Shown piece after piece: positions 1-9,026 of a DNA stretch of 39,348 nucleotides (position 1 is its first letter; each line of letters starts with the position of its first letter). The stretch is from assembly GCA_021324615.1 (NCBI GenBank), contig JAJPIT010000036.1, positions 1 through 39,348 on the forward strand, read 5' to 3'. The stretch comes from Terriglobia bacterium. Its GTDB lineage: Bacteria > Acidobacteriota > Terriglobia > Bryobacterales > Bryobacteraceae. The notes below the pieces were generated by a model. It had not been told where the DNA came from, made no database searches, and saw nothing but the letters and a program-made list of their open reading frames with translations. Made by a program: the position numbers and the translations under genes.

Positions 1-19
1 ATTCAAGCCCGGAATGGAC

Positions 20-37
20 GGCGGCCTCACGGCCGCC
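20..37. other. GC-rich hairpin near window start
   Basis: A perfect 7-bp inverted repeat (GGCGGCC, loop TCAC, GGCCGCC). It could be the stem of a terminator for a gene left of the window, but no T-run follows directly; the nine-T run at 75-83 is about 37 bases away. The rest of 1-234 shows no gene I can support. Confidence 0.25.
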
Positions 38-234
38 TCCAGAATTAGCCCACTTCACCATCTAAGGACGCCCGTTTTTTTTTGTCCAAACGATGGGGTC
101 CACCTCAGTCGTCATCGCCGCTGCTGCGTTTACGACTGCACCAGATTCTAACTTATTGGGTGGTCCGAAATCCTGGGATAGCTGCTTTTATCCATCCTAA
201 AGGAATCGATTTATTATTCCGATTAGTTTGGGAA

Positions 235-2211
235 ATGCCCGACTATGGCCTGCCCAGATATCGGGACGCAACGCGTACTCAATGGCGGCTGCGGATTGCC
301 GGCGCGACGCTGCTGATTTCAGCCGCGCTGCTCTTCTTCGCGGTGCGATTTAAAAGCAAAGCCTACCTGACGGCCACACCCGCCCGGCACATTTCCGCTC
401 AATATGTCCGCCTGTGGTTTGACGCCGCCGACGACCTGATCGGCGCCCATTGGGCGGAAGGCCGGCTGATCATCGAACGCTTGCCCGGCGCCAATCCCGC
501 GGCCTCCTGGCGGTTTGCTGCGCCTTCCGGACCCGCGCCGGGGGATTTGTGGGCCTTCGCCGCCGACGATTCGCGCCTTGCCTGGATTTCGAAATCGCCT
601 TCCGCCGCTTTGCATTGGCAGGGCGTCGCGCCGGCGGATGCGCCCTCGTCGGTCGCTTTGAGTGGCGCGAACCCGCTGGCCCTGACCCTGCTCTCGGACC
701 GAACCGCCGCCGTGATCTTTGACGATCTCACGGTCCAGCGATGGGACACGGCAACGGGACGCAACCTCGGCCCGTGGCGCGCGCCGATTCCTCAAGCCGA
801 CCGCGCCGCAGCCGAAGGGGATTACATCGCCTTCTCTTCGCGGCAGGAAGGCAAGCTGTTTGTCTTCGCTTCGCAAGGCCAGCAGTGGATTGAAGTCCAG
901 TCATCGCTGTCGCCGGAATTGCCGGACCGCGTCGTGCTGCCCGCGCCAAGCGTGGCCGGGACCATGATCGATGGCCGTTTGCGCATCGCCGGCATCACGC
1001 TCAGCAGCCCCGGCCCGATTCGGTCCGTGGCGGCGCATCTTTACGACGTCATCGCCGCCGGCGATTTCGGAGGAATCTACGTTCTGCCGCCGCAGGGCGA
1101 ATACTACCGGCTGGCGGACGCCCGCCCGGATTCGCTGGTTGCCTGCGGGGAATCCAAACTTGCGGTCAGCGGAGCCGATGGCACCACTCTGTTCAACCTG
1201 GGATCGGAAAATCGCCTTACGCCGGTCGGCCGCGCGATTTCTTTGGGCTCGCTAGGCGGTGTTCTGCTGGCCGCGATACTGGCCTCCTGGTCCCTGCTGC
1301 TGGAGGCGTTCGCGATCCTGTTCAGCATCGCCTCCCGGCGCCCGCTGCACCGCGCCGTGGCGCCGTCCCGGCTCGGCGATCCCCCGCCGGACCTCATCCG
1401 TACCTGCGCCGGCGGCCAGATGACGCTGTGGGCCGGCGCCGGACTGAGCGCCCAGTCCGGTTTTCCGCTGCGCGCCGATTTCATCGCCGGCATAGTGCAG
1501 GCCGCGGCGCTCGAATTCGCCGATGCCGGGCTGGCGCGCACACTCAAGTCGCTGGTTGCTTCCGGGAAAGGGGAGATGGCGCTGGACCAGCTGGTCGCCG
1601 AGCTCACAGAGCATCGCGGCGCGATCCTGGCGCACTTCACTTCCGTCTTCGCGCGGTTCGCCGCGCCGTCGCGATCGCATGAGCTGCTGGCGCATCTGAA
1701 CTTCCCGCGCGCCGTCACCACCAATTACGACATTCTTCTCGAGCAGACCTGCGCCTGCTGGGCCGCGAACCTCATCACGCCCGGAGGCGACCGTCCCGGG
1801 GAACGCTTTCTGTGGAAACTTTATGGATCGTTGGCGGCTCCCTCCTCCGTTCTGCTTTCGCAGGCGGAGTTTCAGCAGGCGGCGGACCGTCCGAATCTCG
1901 AGTCGCTCCGCGAAATCTTCGACGCGCATCCCACGCTGTTCGTCGGCTGCTCGCTCGACGGGCTGCTTAGGGACCTGAAGACGCTTCGAATCTCCGGTGA
2001 AGCGACCCAAGTCCGCTACGCCATCGCGGGAGTCTCCGGCGCCTGGCAGCGGACCGCAGCCGAACTGGCGCGGCGTTACGGAATCCAGGTGCTGCCGTGC
2101 GCCGAAGACCGGATTGGAGAAGCTCTGCCGGCGTTTCTCGACACCCTGGTCCGGCGCGTCCGCGAAGCGCCCAAGGAAGGAGTACGATCACTCACGTTGA
2201 CTCAAACTTGA
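235..2211 (+). CDS. Membrane-anchored protein with cytoplasmic SIR2-type domain
   Basis: A protein of about 658 residues in three parts. A transmembrane helix at about 20-37 follows an Arg-rich N-terminus. Residues 40-335 are predicted outside the cytoplasm and look like a beta-propeller, with short beta-rich units such as one containing WDTATGR. A second helix spans about 337-366 and is followed by a basic stretch (SRRPLHR), which puts the C-terminus in the cytoplasm. The C-terminal domain is SIR2-like: GAGLS at 401-405, TTNYD at 495-499, KLYGS at 528-532 and FVGCSLD at 569-575. SIR2 domains bind NAD; bacterial stand-alone versions often act as NADases in phage defence. The usual His of the K-L-H-G motif is Tyr here. 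The start is uncertain: a TTG at 82 extends the frame by 51 codons, but those codons are less GC-rich and lack the GC bias at third positions, so ATG 235 is preferred. The function as sensor-effector is inferred. Confidence 0.72.
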   Translation: MPDYGLPRYRDATRTQWRLRIAGATLLISAALLFFAVRFKSKAYLTATPARHISAQYVRLWFDAADDLIGAHWAEGRLIIERLPGANPAASWRFAAPSGPAPGDLWAFAADDSRLAWISKSPSAALHWQGVAPADAPSSVALSGANPLALTLLSDRTAAVIFDDLTVQRWDTATGRNLGPWRAPIPQADRAAAEGDYIAFSSRQEGKLFVFASQGQQWIEVQSSLSPELPDRVVLPAPSVAGTMIDGRLRIAGITLSSPGPIRSVAAHLYDVIAAGDFGGIYVLPPQGEYYRLADARPDSLVACGESKLAVSGADGTTLFNLGSENRLTPVGRAISLGSLGGVLLAAILASWSLLLEAFAILFSIASRRPLHRAVAPSRLGDPPPDLIRTCAGGQMTLWAGAGLSAQSGFPLRADFIAGIVQAAALEFADAGLARTLKSLVASGKGEMALDQLVAELTEHRGAILAHFTSVFARFAAPSRSHELLAHLNFPRAVTTNYDILLEQTCACWAANLITPGGDRPGERFLWKLYGSLAAPSSVLLSQAEFQQAADRPNLESLREIFDAHPTLFVGCSLDGLLRDLKTLRISGEATQVRYAIAGVSGAWQRTAAELARRYGIQVLPCAEDRIGEALPAFLDTLVRRVREAPKEGVRSLTLTQT

Positions 2212-2321
2212 TCCGCCGGCCCGGGTAAAAACAGCAGTAGATGGAAATGTGACGGTGATCGAGGAACTCAGCCCTGCGGCCGAGGAAACACGCTCTGGCC
2301 AGATCAAGCCTATGGTCTTCG

Positions 2322-5300
2322 TCAACGTTGCCAATGCAGATCTTCAGGGGCGCCTGCGGGCTCTGGACGCAGGGCTTCCGTGCGGTCGGTTTCCATATCG
2401 GATTCAAACTGTTTTCGCAAAGATTCCGTGTAACGATGTGCTACCCGCTGGGTCGAAGCGGAAATCCGGCACTGGCCGGCGATCCACTCCTGGGTTTCCC
2501 GGATCTCACAAAGATGGGCGTCCTTGAGAGAGCGATGAATCACACTCGCCCGATGCCGGCGATGGAAGTTTAATGCGTCTGAAAAAAACGCGATGCGGCC
2601 CAGCTCGAGAAGGCGAACGTACGTTCGCCAATCGAAACTCATGCCGTATGGAAAGATTTCCTGCTCATGTTCGCGCAAAACCCGCGCCAATGCCTCGCGC
2701 TTCATCAGCACGGCGCTAACATTGGGAATGGTATTCTTGACAGCGAGATACTTGCGAATTTCATCGGTCCCGTCGTTGACGTAGTTCCTTCGCCAGCGCT
2801 CTTTGCCCAGGTCCGCCAGGTATTCTCCATAATCTTCACCAAATACCTGACCTGTGGCGTCGATCCGCCGGCTTTGGCAATAGCTCAAAACAACGGCGGG
2901 ATCCTCGAAGCCGCGAATGACACAAGGTAAAAATTGCGGAGCGCACGCGTCGTCGGCCTCGGCGATCCAGATAAGTTCGCCTTGCGCCTCTTCGACCCCG
3001 CGCCGCCACTGTGCCACGACCGACCCGGAATTAACCGGATTCCTGATGATCTTATAATCGACATTCGCGCCGGCGAGAATCCGCCTGGCGATGGCCAGGC
3101 TATCATCGGTCGACGCATCGTCAAGGAAAATCACCTCACGAACCGGATACTGTTGGCTCAAAATGCTGTGAAGTCGCGGTTGCAAGTAACGGCCATAATT
3201 AAAACTTGGAATGACTACCGACACGCTCCGCAAGTTTAAGCCGGCGCAATTTGCGAGATCGAAGACGTACTTTCGAAAGGAGAAGCGTTCCTTAATAAGC
3301 GCGCTAGCTCGCACTTTCACCTGCCGCCGGAGCGCGGCATCGTGCAAACAATTCAAGACTGCTGCGGCGAACGCCTTCACATCACCTTTCGCCACATTGA
3401 CGCCCACTCCCTCGGCAATCAGGGAATTGCTTCCGCCACATCCTGAAAAGGCAACCACGGGTAGACCTGCATCCATCGCTTCCAGCACCACATTCGGAAA
3501 TGGGTCCTCGCGAGACGTTAGCGCAAAGACGTCCGCGCCCGTGTAATACATCGAGGTGTCACGCTTGTAACCCGCCAAATGAATACGAGAGCGGAAAACC
3601 GGATCGCGCTTGGCAAGCTTTTCGAAAGCTTCAAGCATTTCTGCTTCCCAGTCCCCGACCCACAGGAAATGCACGGACGGCGCCTCAGTCACCGCTTCCA
3701 AGGCGATCTGCAGGAAGTAGTCCGCGCCTTTCCGGAGATCTCCATGACCCACGCCCAAAACAATGGACGCCTGCTCGGGGATCTGAAGCTGCCTTCTTAG
3801 ACTCGTTCGTGCCTTGAGCGAGTCATTGCCGGAATAAGGGTTTCGCTTGAAGAGACCTTGAGGTCGAATCACGCACTTTTCGCCAGCGATGTTTACAAGT
3901 TGTGAAAAGGACTCACGTACCTCCGCAGCCGGAAACACAACACGGTCCGCGTATAAAGCTATGGCCTTCGCGTGAGGCATGAAACCGTTGTCGGCGATCA
4001 GTTGCCGCAGCTCATGAACTAACGCGACACAACGCACGCCAGCTTCTTTGAGAGTGGCCAGAAACGAGCCGGAAACCACGCTGTTGACGAGCGCATGGCG
4101 AAAGCCTCGGCGGTAAAAATCCGCTGCCAGGGCTCGCGCGTGGGGCCCCGACGGCGCGACCCTGGACAGATTATGAACACGACTGTAGCGCTCGAATGCC
4201 GTGATTAACGGGCCATCTCCCAGGGTGACGACCTCAACTTCGCACCTAAGATAACATACGAACTCCCGGACGATGCTTAGCGCGAGATATTGGGCGCCGT
4301 ACGGAAAGGCATCATGAGTGACGACTACAATGCGTCCTATAGAGCCGGACCGCGCGGTATCAGAGATGCGTGGAATCGCCTCTAAAGTCAAAGACCGATG
4401 CCGTGATTTCTGGCTCGCTATCTCCAACGGTCTTCGATACTTCGCAATCGGCGAAAAGATATCTGCAAGACGGCAACGAAGGCGAAGCAACACACCGTAA
4501 ACATACCGGAGCGGCCCCGTGATCCGCCAACTCATGGAGGCGCGAAGACTTGCCTCGGCAACACGCAGGTGACTGATCTGATGATCTCGATCGAAAAGTT
4601 GCTCTCGAATAGAGGCCAGCACGGTGCGACTTTGCTCTAACGCCTGTTGCACGTCATTAAATTTCGCTTGAACAGAAGTGACCATTTCTATCAGAGACGC
4701 GGTAAAACCGGTGTAAGCCGCAATCTGCATCTCGGTGTCACTCAAAATCGACCGGAGGTTGCGGAGTTCGGCCGAATCGGAAATGTGCCGCAGTCTGTCG
4801 ATCTCAGCACGAAGCTCGGCTAAGCTTCTTGTCAGATGGTCGACGGCGGCACGGTGCTGCACTCTGGTCCGACTTACTGCGTTCATCCTATTCAGGGCTC
4901 CGGCCGCGTCCGGCGCGGCCTTTTGCTGATCTAGGTTCGCGGACGTGGAACGATCTAGATCATCAAATCGCCCGTTATCCGAGGATGTTGCGGCCGTCCA
5001 TTCCGCAAGCCGGCGATCAAGCCCCGCAAGCCTTTGTACAACCTCCGGATCGTCCGGTGGAACCGGATGTTTGGCGGCCCGGCAAAGGTAGTGATACACT
5101 AGCCATGCCTGTTCTTCAATTTGAGCGATGCTCGGAAGCGAGGCAGGTGTGAAATCGATTTGAGGCGGCACGCGGCTCGGGAGGTTCTCATAAATCTCGT
5201 CCGGCGGAGGCGGCAGCGGAAGAGACTCAGCGATCCGACCGATCTCCTTGCGCGGTTGCTCCCGTAGACGGTCGATATCGACGATGACACGCACGGCTCC

Positions 5301-5822
5301 AATGGTATGGAGAATAGCGGGCACGACATGGAAGAGCCATAGCGAATATGCTGCTTCTTGAGACATCCCCGAAGGACTTCCCAAGGCGCTGATGAAGGCA
5401 TGCGGGCTTTGCATCGCCAGGATGTATTTCGCCGAGAAACCGTCTGACTCCATCACGGAGCGCCAGAAAGGCAACAAGCGAAGGAACCGCGGGTCCTTAT
5501 AAATCCAGACGCCGCTGTGCTGCCGGGATTGTTTGTGTTTTAGTACCGCGGCTGCGCGCCCCCGGAGGTCATCTGCCCCCGGGTACGACTCCAACACAGT
5601 CAACACAGAGGATGCATCACCACAAGTTGAGCCCAGGCAAGCCAGCAGTTCCTCATTGATCCGTAAAATCTCGGGATCATCGCCAAACTCGCCCGGACAG
5701 TGGCTGTCGTTGCCAGGTAAGTTAGTGCTGGAGTCTCTTCCGGTGGTTGTGATCGCGCCGACAATCGCGCTGAGTTCTGGACACTGGATTCCCAGGACGA
5801 TGATAATCTCACCGCTAGGCAC
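2322..5822 (-). CDS. Sulfotransferase-like / coiled-coil / GT4 / GT2 fusion protein
   Basis: A multidomain protein of about 1166 residues. Residues 5-200 match the P-loop sulfotransferase fold and are related to the protein at 7705-8943. The PAPS-binding loop has become GIQCPELS (11-18), while KDPR (109-112) is kept. A coiled coil follows (about 320-430), ending in SMSWRITGPLR. Residues about 495-860 are a GT4 glycosyltransferase, with DPFPNVVLEAM matching the E-x7-E site (Asp for the first Glu). Residues about 866-1095 are a GT2 glycosyltransferase with VVIPSFN, DDAS and EADDA motifs. It probably adds two sugars in turn to a surface glycan. GTG 5822 is chosen because GGGAG lies 8 nt upstream and the frame overlaps the previous stop by 8 bp; GTG 5846 is an alternative. 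It is the last gene of a minus-strand run and is convergent with the SIR2 gene. Confidence 0.82.
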   Translation of the reverse strand: MPSGEIIIVLGIQCPELSAIVGAITTTGRDSSTNLPGNDSHCPGEFGDDPEILRINEELLACLGSTCGDASSVLTVLESYPGADDLRGRAAAVLKHKQSRQHSGVWIYKDPRFLRLLPFWRSVMESDGFSAKYILAMQSPHAFISALGSPSGMSQEAAYSLWLFHVVPAILHTIGAVRVIVDIDRLREQPRKEIGRIAESLPLPPPPDEIYENLPSRVPPQIDFTPASLPSIAQIEEQAWLVYHYLCRAAKHPVPPDDPEVVQRLAGLDRRLAEWTAATSSDNGRFDDLDRSTSANLDQQKAAPDAAGALNRMNAVSRTRVQHRAAVDHLTRSLAELRAEIDRLRHISDSAELRNLRSILSDTEMQIAAYTGFTASLIEMVTSVQAKFNDVQQALEQSRTVLASIREQLFDRDHQISHLRVAEASLRASMSWRITGPLRYVYGVLLRLRCRLADIFSPIAKYRRPLEIASQKSRHRSLTLEAIPRISDTARSGSIGRIVVVTHDAFPYGAQYLALSIVREFVCYLRCEVEVVTLGDGPLITAFERYSRVHNLSRVAPSGPHARALAADFYRRGFRHALVNSVVSGSFLATLKEAGVRCVALVHELRQLIADNGFMPHAKAIALYADRVVFPAAEVRESFSQLVNIAGEKCVIRPQGLFKRNPYSGNDSLKARTSLRRQLQIPEQASIVLGVGHGDLRKGADYFLQIALEAVTEAPSVHFLWVGDWEAEMLEAFEKLAKRDPVFRSRIHLAGYKRDTSMYYTGADVFALTSREDPFPNVVLEAMDAGLPVVAFSGCGGSNSLIAEGVGVNVAKGDVKAFAAAVLNCLHDAALRRQVKVRASALIKERFSFRKYVFDLANCAGLNLRSVSVVIPSFNYGRYLQPRLHSILSQQYPVREVIFLDDASTDDSLAIARRILAGANVDYKIIRNPVNSGSVVAQWRRGVEEAQGELIWIAEADDACAPQFLPCVIRGFEDPAVVLSYCQSRRIDATGQVFGEDYGEYLADLGKERWRRNYVNDGTDEIRKYLAVKNTIPNVSAVLMKREALARVLREHEQEIFPYGMSFDWRTYVRLLELGRIAFFSDALNFHRRHRASVIHRSLKDAHLCEIRETQEWIAGQCRISASTQRVAHRYTESLRKQFESDMETDRTEALRPEPAGAPEDLHWQR

Positions 5823-7482
5823 GCGGAAGGCTCCCGGTCTTCCCACTTGATGCCGTGTTTTTCCGCCCGCCGCGCAGGCCTTTCAGGAGAGCTCTTATCG
5901 GCTTCACGAACCTGGAAAGCCGAAGCGCGGGAGGTTGAAACCGGTCGGCCACAGGGGAAACTCTGGCATGGACCGCCCACGCTCGCATCACGGTGCGATA
6001 CCAGAAACGCGTGCGCCAATTCGGCAGGTCATTCAGAACGGACGTCCAGTGTTGCTGCACAGCATCGAGGCAGGGACGCGGAAGGTTATGCTGCTCGTGG
6101 CCGTAACTCAGCAACCAGGCGAGATATTTCACGCGATCCTTTCCTGCCGGCTCGGGAAAGACCGCCCGAAGATAAGGCCTTTTATGGTAAATCTGCCCGG
6201 CGAGCCGAGTGAGTGACGGCGCAGAGATTTCTTTCTTGTTTGTGGGGTTATCCGGCTCACGGCCGTCACAGTTACCCACATGAGAGAGAAAGCCATAGGG
6301 CAGCTCCCGATCCTGCCTGGCGCCGAAGCGCAGCCAGCGGAAGAAGTCACGAAAATGACCGCCGAAGATGTCCGGCATCGCTGAATCCAGCTCTTCCCTT
6401 GCATGGTAAAGGCGGTAACCAAGGCGCGACACTTCGGAGCCATTCCTTTGCACGATTTGCTCGTTCCACACCGCGACACAAGCCCGGTAGCCTTCATCTG
6501 AAAACGGATCTTCGATCGAGTCTAAGATGTCCTTACGCTCCATATGAACAGAGCGGCCAAGATCGGGGATCGGAGCTCCATTGTTGAAAAAACCGTAGGC
6601 ATAAGGCCATCGGCGGCATTCTTCATGACCGTGCGCGAAAAGCTGCTCCGCATAGTGCTCTAACAGGGCGCGAAGAGCAGGGTGTCCGCGCACCTCGATT
6701 CGATTCTGATGCTTGGACAGACAGTTCAAATCGTATGGATCGAATCCGCTGAAATGGAAAAACCGGATTGGCGAACCGTTCACCAGAAATTTTCCGTCCG
6801 AGGAATCAATCTGGCGTTGGCCGAGGTTCCAGTAAGCGACATTGTAGGCAGGATCGCGAAGAATATCCAGATGTGAAATAAAGCAGGGCGCCAAATCAGC
6901 CCAACGTTGATCGAGGAAAAGGCCACGCGGCAAGTCCACCACGCAGTAGTCGTGGAGGCGTTCGCGCCACCAATGAAGGTACGCCAGCGCTTCCGGAGTC
7001 CTGCTGATCGCAAGAAATCCAAGATTGTACACACCCGCCCTCAAAAAGTCGAGTTCGCAGGGACGTTGTCCATCGTATATCGGCTCCGTCACATGCGGAG
7101 TCACAATCATCGAAGCACTCTGCAGCCGGCTGGTTAACTCGTTCAAGTCCCCCAACAAGAGAATATCCGGATCCAGATAAATGACAAAATCAAAACGGAG
7201 CCGTTCTAATAAATGAAGCAGGCCATACGGCTTGACCGCCGTACAAAGTTCCAGAATCGTGTATTTAAAGTGGAACCATCGGGAATTGGGAATATCCAAA
7301 TCGGTCGATTGCAGGATCGTGAATGGTTCACCCTGTGGATCGAAAAAACCTTCTGGCCGGTCCACCAGGATGACATAATGCTCCAGATCGGGATGAAATT
7401 GCCGCGCCGACTCCATCAGCGACCGGGCATGCGCCATGTAGTTTTTGGCAATGATGGTGCAGATAGCCCCCCGTCGCGGCAC
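5815..7482 (-). CDS. GT8-like glycosyltransferase with C-terminal extension
   Basis: A 555-residue protein with a GT-A fold like nucleotide-sugar glycosyltransferases of the GT8 type. The metal-binding DxD sits in YLDPDI (102-107). Further along are YNLGFLAIS, LPRGLFLDQRW and the FFHFSG histidine near 243. It is clearly paralogous to the protein at 9027-10121 over the first 330 residues. The remaining 225 residues are an extra, partly helical region not matched there; I cannot name it. The GTG start has GGAG 9 nt upstream. No signal peptide is visible, so it should act at the cytoplasmic face on a lipid-linked or protein acceptor. A promoter at 7607-7636 probably drives it together with the downstream fusion gene, which overlaps it. 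Donor and acceptor are unknown. Confidence 0.83.
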   Translation of the reverse strand: MPRRGAICTIIAKNYMAHARSLMESARQFHPDLEHYVILVDRPEGFFDPQGEPFTILQSTDLDIPNSRWFHFKYTILELCTAVKPYGLLHLLERLRFDFVIYLDPDILLLGDLNELTSRLQSASMIVTPHVTEPIYDGQRPCELDFLRAGVYNLGFLAISRTPEALAYLHWWRERLHDYCVVDLPRGLFLDQRWADLAPCFISHLDILRDPAYNVAYWNLGQRQIDSSDGKFLVNGSPIRFFHFSGFDPYDLNCLSKHQNRIEVRGHPALRALLEHYAEQLFAHGHEECRRWPYAYGFFNNGAPIPDLGRSVHMERKDILDSIEDPFSDEGYRACVAVWNEQIVQRNGSEVSRLGYRLYHAREELDSAMPDIFGGHFRDFFRWLRFGARQDRELPYGFLSHVGNCDGREPDNPTNKKEISAPSLTRLAGQIYHKRPYLRAVFPEPAGKDRVKYLAWLLSYGHEQHNLPRPCLDAVQQHWTSVLNDLPNWRTRFWYRTVMRAWAVHARVSPVADRFQPPALRLSRFVKPIRALLKGLRGGRKNTASSGKTGSLPRA

Positions 7483-7606
7483 AGGAAATCACTCCGCCGA
7501 GGTGAGCATCGATTTCGCTGTGAGTTGAGCCCAATTCAATGGCTTTTTCCCAAAAAACTGCATGGATTTTAATTTCCGTCTCACGAGAATTCACTCGTCC
7601 CTGCAT

Positions 7607-7636
7607 AGTATACCACGCATATGGCAGACCGGTCAG
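7607..7636 (-). promoter_or_regulatory. Predicted sigma70-type promoter for the GT8-like/fusion genes
   Basis: Read on the minus strand: -35 CTGACC (7636-7631), an 18-nt spacer, then an extended -10, TGG followed by TATACT (7612-7607). Transcription would begin near 7600, leaving a leader of about 115 nt before the GTG at 7482. The same gap holds a short GC hairpin (CCGGT/ACCGG) that overlaps the -35 region. No gene is apparent elsewhere in 7483-7704. Confidence 0.5.
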
Positions 7637-7704
7637 GAACCGGCCGGCCGGCCGCCGCACCCGGGAGCTGCTTAGTGCGAGGGCGGTGTCTTTCTTCGCC
7701 GCAT

Positions 7705-8943
7705 TTACTCGCCGTGGGCCTGGGACGCCGATCGTTCCGCGACGAATTGCTGGGCCTGCGCCAGGGCTTTTGCGTACTCCGCCAGTTCCGCATCCCGTTG
7801 GGCCACCAACTGCTGCGCATGTGCCAGAACCTCATCGTAGCGCCGGATCTGATCCTGCAACTCCCGCGCAAGGGACTCCAAACCCGCGTACGCTTTCGCA
7901 TATTCGGCCAACCCTTTCTCATGGCTCGCCAGTTTCCTTTGCAACCGGACTAACACGGGATCGTGAGGCCACGCCATCTTTATCCCCGCCTCCGCTTCGG
8001 TCAGACTAAGACCGAGGTCTTGATCCGTGACCAGGGAGTAAGAAGGAGGGTCTGCACTGGCCGGAAGGGTGAACCCTGCGATTTGCTCGACGGCCGCAAC
8101 AAAATTCGCGGCAACATCGAGGCCGGTTCTAAACTTCCTCAGTACTTCGCCGTCTGGGACACGACTCGAACGCGCCAAGGTGTGATACAAGGCCTCCGCC
8201 GCCGAAGACTCAATGCGCGGCGAATCCACGCTGTCGTGCCGCATCTCGGGAATCACCTTCGCGATCGCAGCCTGTACGCATCGTTGCGCCGTGCCCGCCG
8301 ACGGGCGCAATCCGGTCACTCCCAGCAGTCTTTCGGCACACGCAGCCGGCCGGGAGAACCACTCCTCAAAGTGAATCAGACAACTCCTCGAGTCACAGCT
8401 CGCCTCGCACGCTGCCAGCGTTTTTTCAAACCACAGCATCTCGGAAAACCGCGCTGGAAATTTGTCCCGCGCCGCCAGGGATTGCGCCACCGCGCCCGGA
8501 TGCCGCACACAGACGACGTAACGGGGATCGATGCCAAGATCGCGGAACACACGCTTCCACAGCGGCAGGACAAGCACCGTCCGCGGATCCTTGAAGCCCC
8601 ACACGCCGGAACCCGCCGCGGTGGTGCGATTGCGCACAATCCCAGCGAGTTCAGCCTCCAGCGGTGCGATCGCCTCAGAATCGAACCAGCCAGGCGGGAA
8701 AGGGCGAACTGTCGCCAGCGTATCCCACGATCGGCCCAAAATCGCAAGAATCCGTTCATGGACCTCCCAAATCTCCCGGTCTTCAAAATAGCCGCGTTCG
8801 TTGAACTGGTCGGCTGACAGGAGATTCGGCCCGAGCGAAACACCAAGCGCATGAAGCACACTGGCACACAAGGAGGTCCCCGAACGATCCATGCCCAAGA
8901 CGACGATGACTCGGGCTCGTTCAGATGATCCGCACTCAGGCAT
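7705..8943 (-). CDS. Sulfotransferase family protein with C-terminal coiled coil
   Basis: A 412-residue protein. Residues 11-290 form a PAPS-dependent sulfotransferase-like domain. The 5'-phosphosulfate loop is intact (GMDRSGTS, 17-24), KDPR lies at 118-121 and VRHP near 146-149 is the expected 3'-phosphate region. Residues about 335-405 are an Ala/Glu/Gln-rich coiled coil with a repeated AEYAKA unit, which could tether it to a partner. It would move a sulfate from PAPS to a sugar or other acceptor. It lies between two GT8-like genes, so sulfation of the glycan built by this locus is a reasonable inference. The ATG start has no clear Shine-Dalgarno. The N-terminal domain of the 2322-5822 protein is a degenerate relative. 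Confidence 0.8.
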   Translation of the reverse strand: MPECGSSERARVIVVLGMDRSGTSLCASVLHALGVSLGPNLLSADQFNERGYFEDREIWEVHERILAILGRSWDTLATVRPFPPGWFDSEAIAPLEAELAGIVRNRTTAAGSGVWGFKDPRTVLVLPLWKRVFRDLGIDPRYVVCVRHPGAVAQSLAARDKFPARFSEMLWFEKTLAACEASCDSRSCLIHFEEWFSRPAACAERLLGVTGLRPSAGTAQRCVQAAIAKVIPEMRHDSVDSPRIESSAAEALYHTLARSSRVPDGEVLRKFRTGLDVAANFVAAVEQIAGFTLPASADPPSYSLVTDQDLGLSLTEAEAGIKMAWPHDPVLVRLQRKLASHEKGLAEYAKAYAGLESLARELQDQIRRYDEVLAHAQQLVAQRDAELAEYAKALAQAQQFVAERSASQAHGE

Positions 8944-9026
8944 TCAACAGATGTCGCTACTGGTCATTGTGGCATGGAATGTCCGGCGGTTTGGGAACAC
9001 GATTTTCGGCGCTGGCGGCCTGACCT

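Noticed and set aside
82-234. TTG start giving the SIR2 protein 51 more residues
   Set aside because: The extra codons have lower GC, no third-position bias and no ribosome site, and they follow a T-run. Kept only as an alternative.
2295-2304. Palindrome TCTGGCCAGA between the SIR2 and fusion genes as a terminator
   Set aside because: No loop and no T-run; it is too short to call.
5823-5846. GTG start eight codons upstream for the fusion protein
   Set aside because: No Shine-Dalgarno at the right distance and a longer overlap with the previous gene; GTG 5822 has GGGAG at 8 nt.
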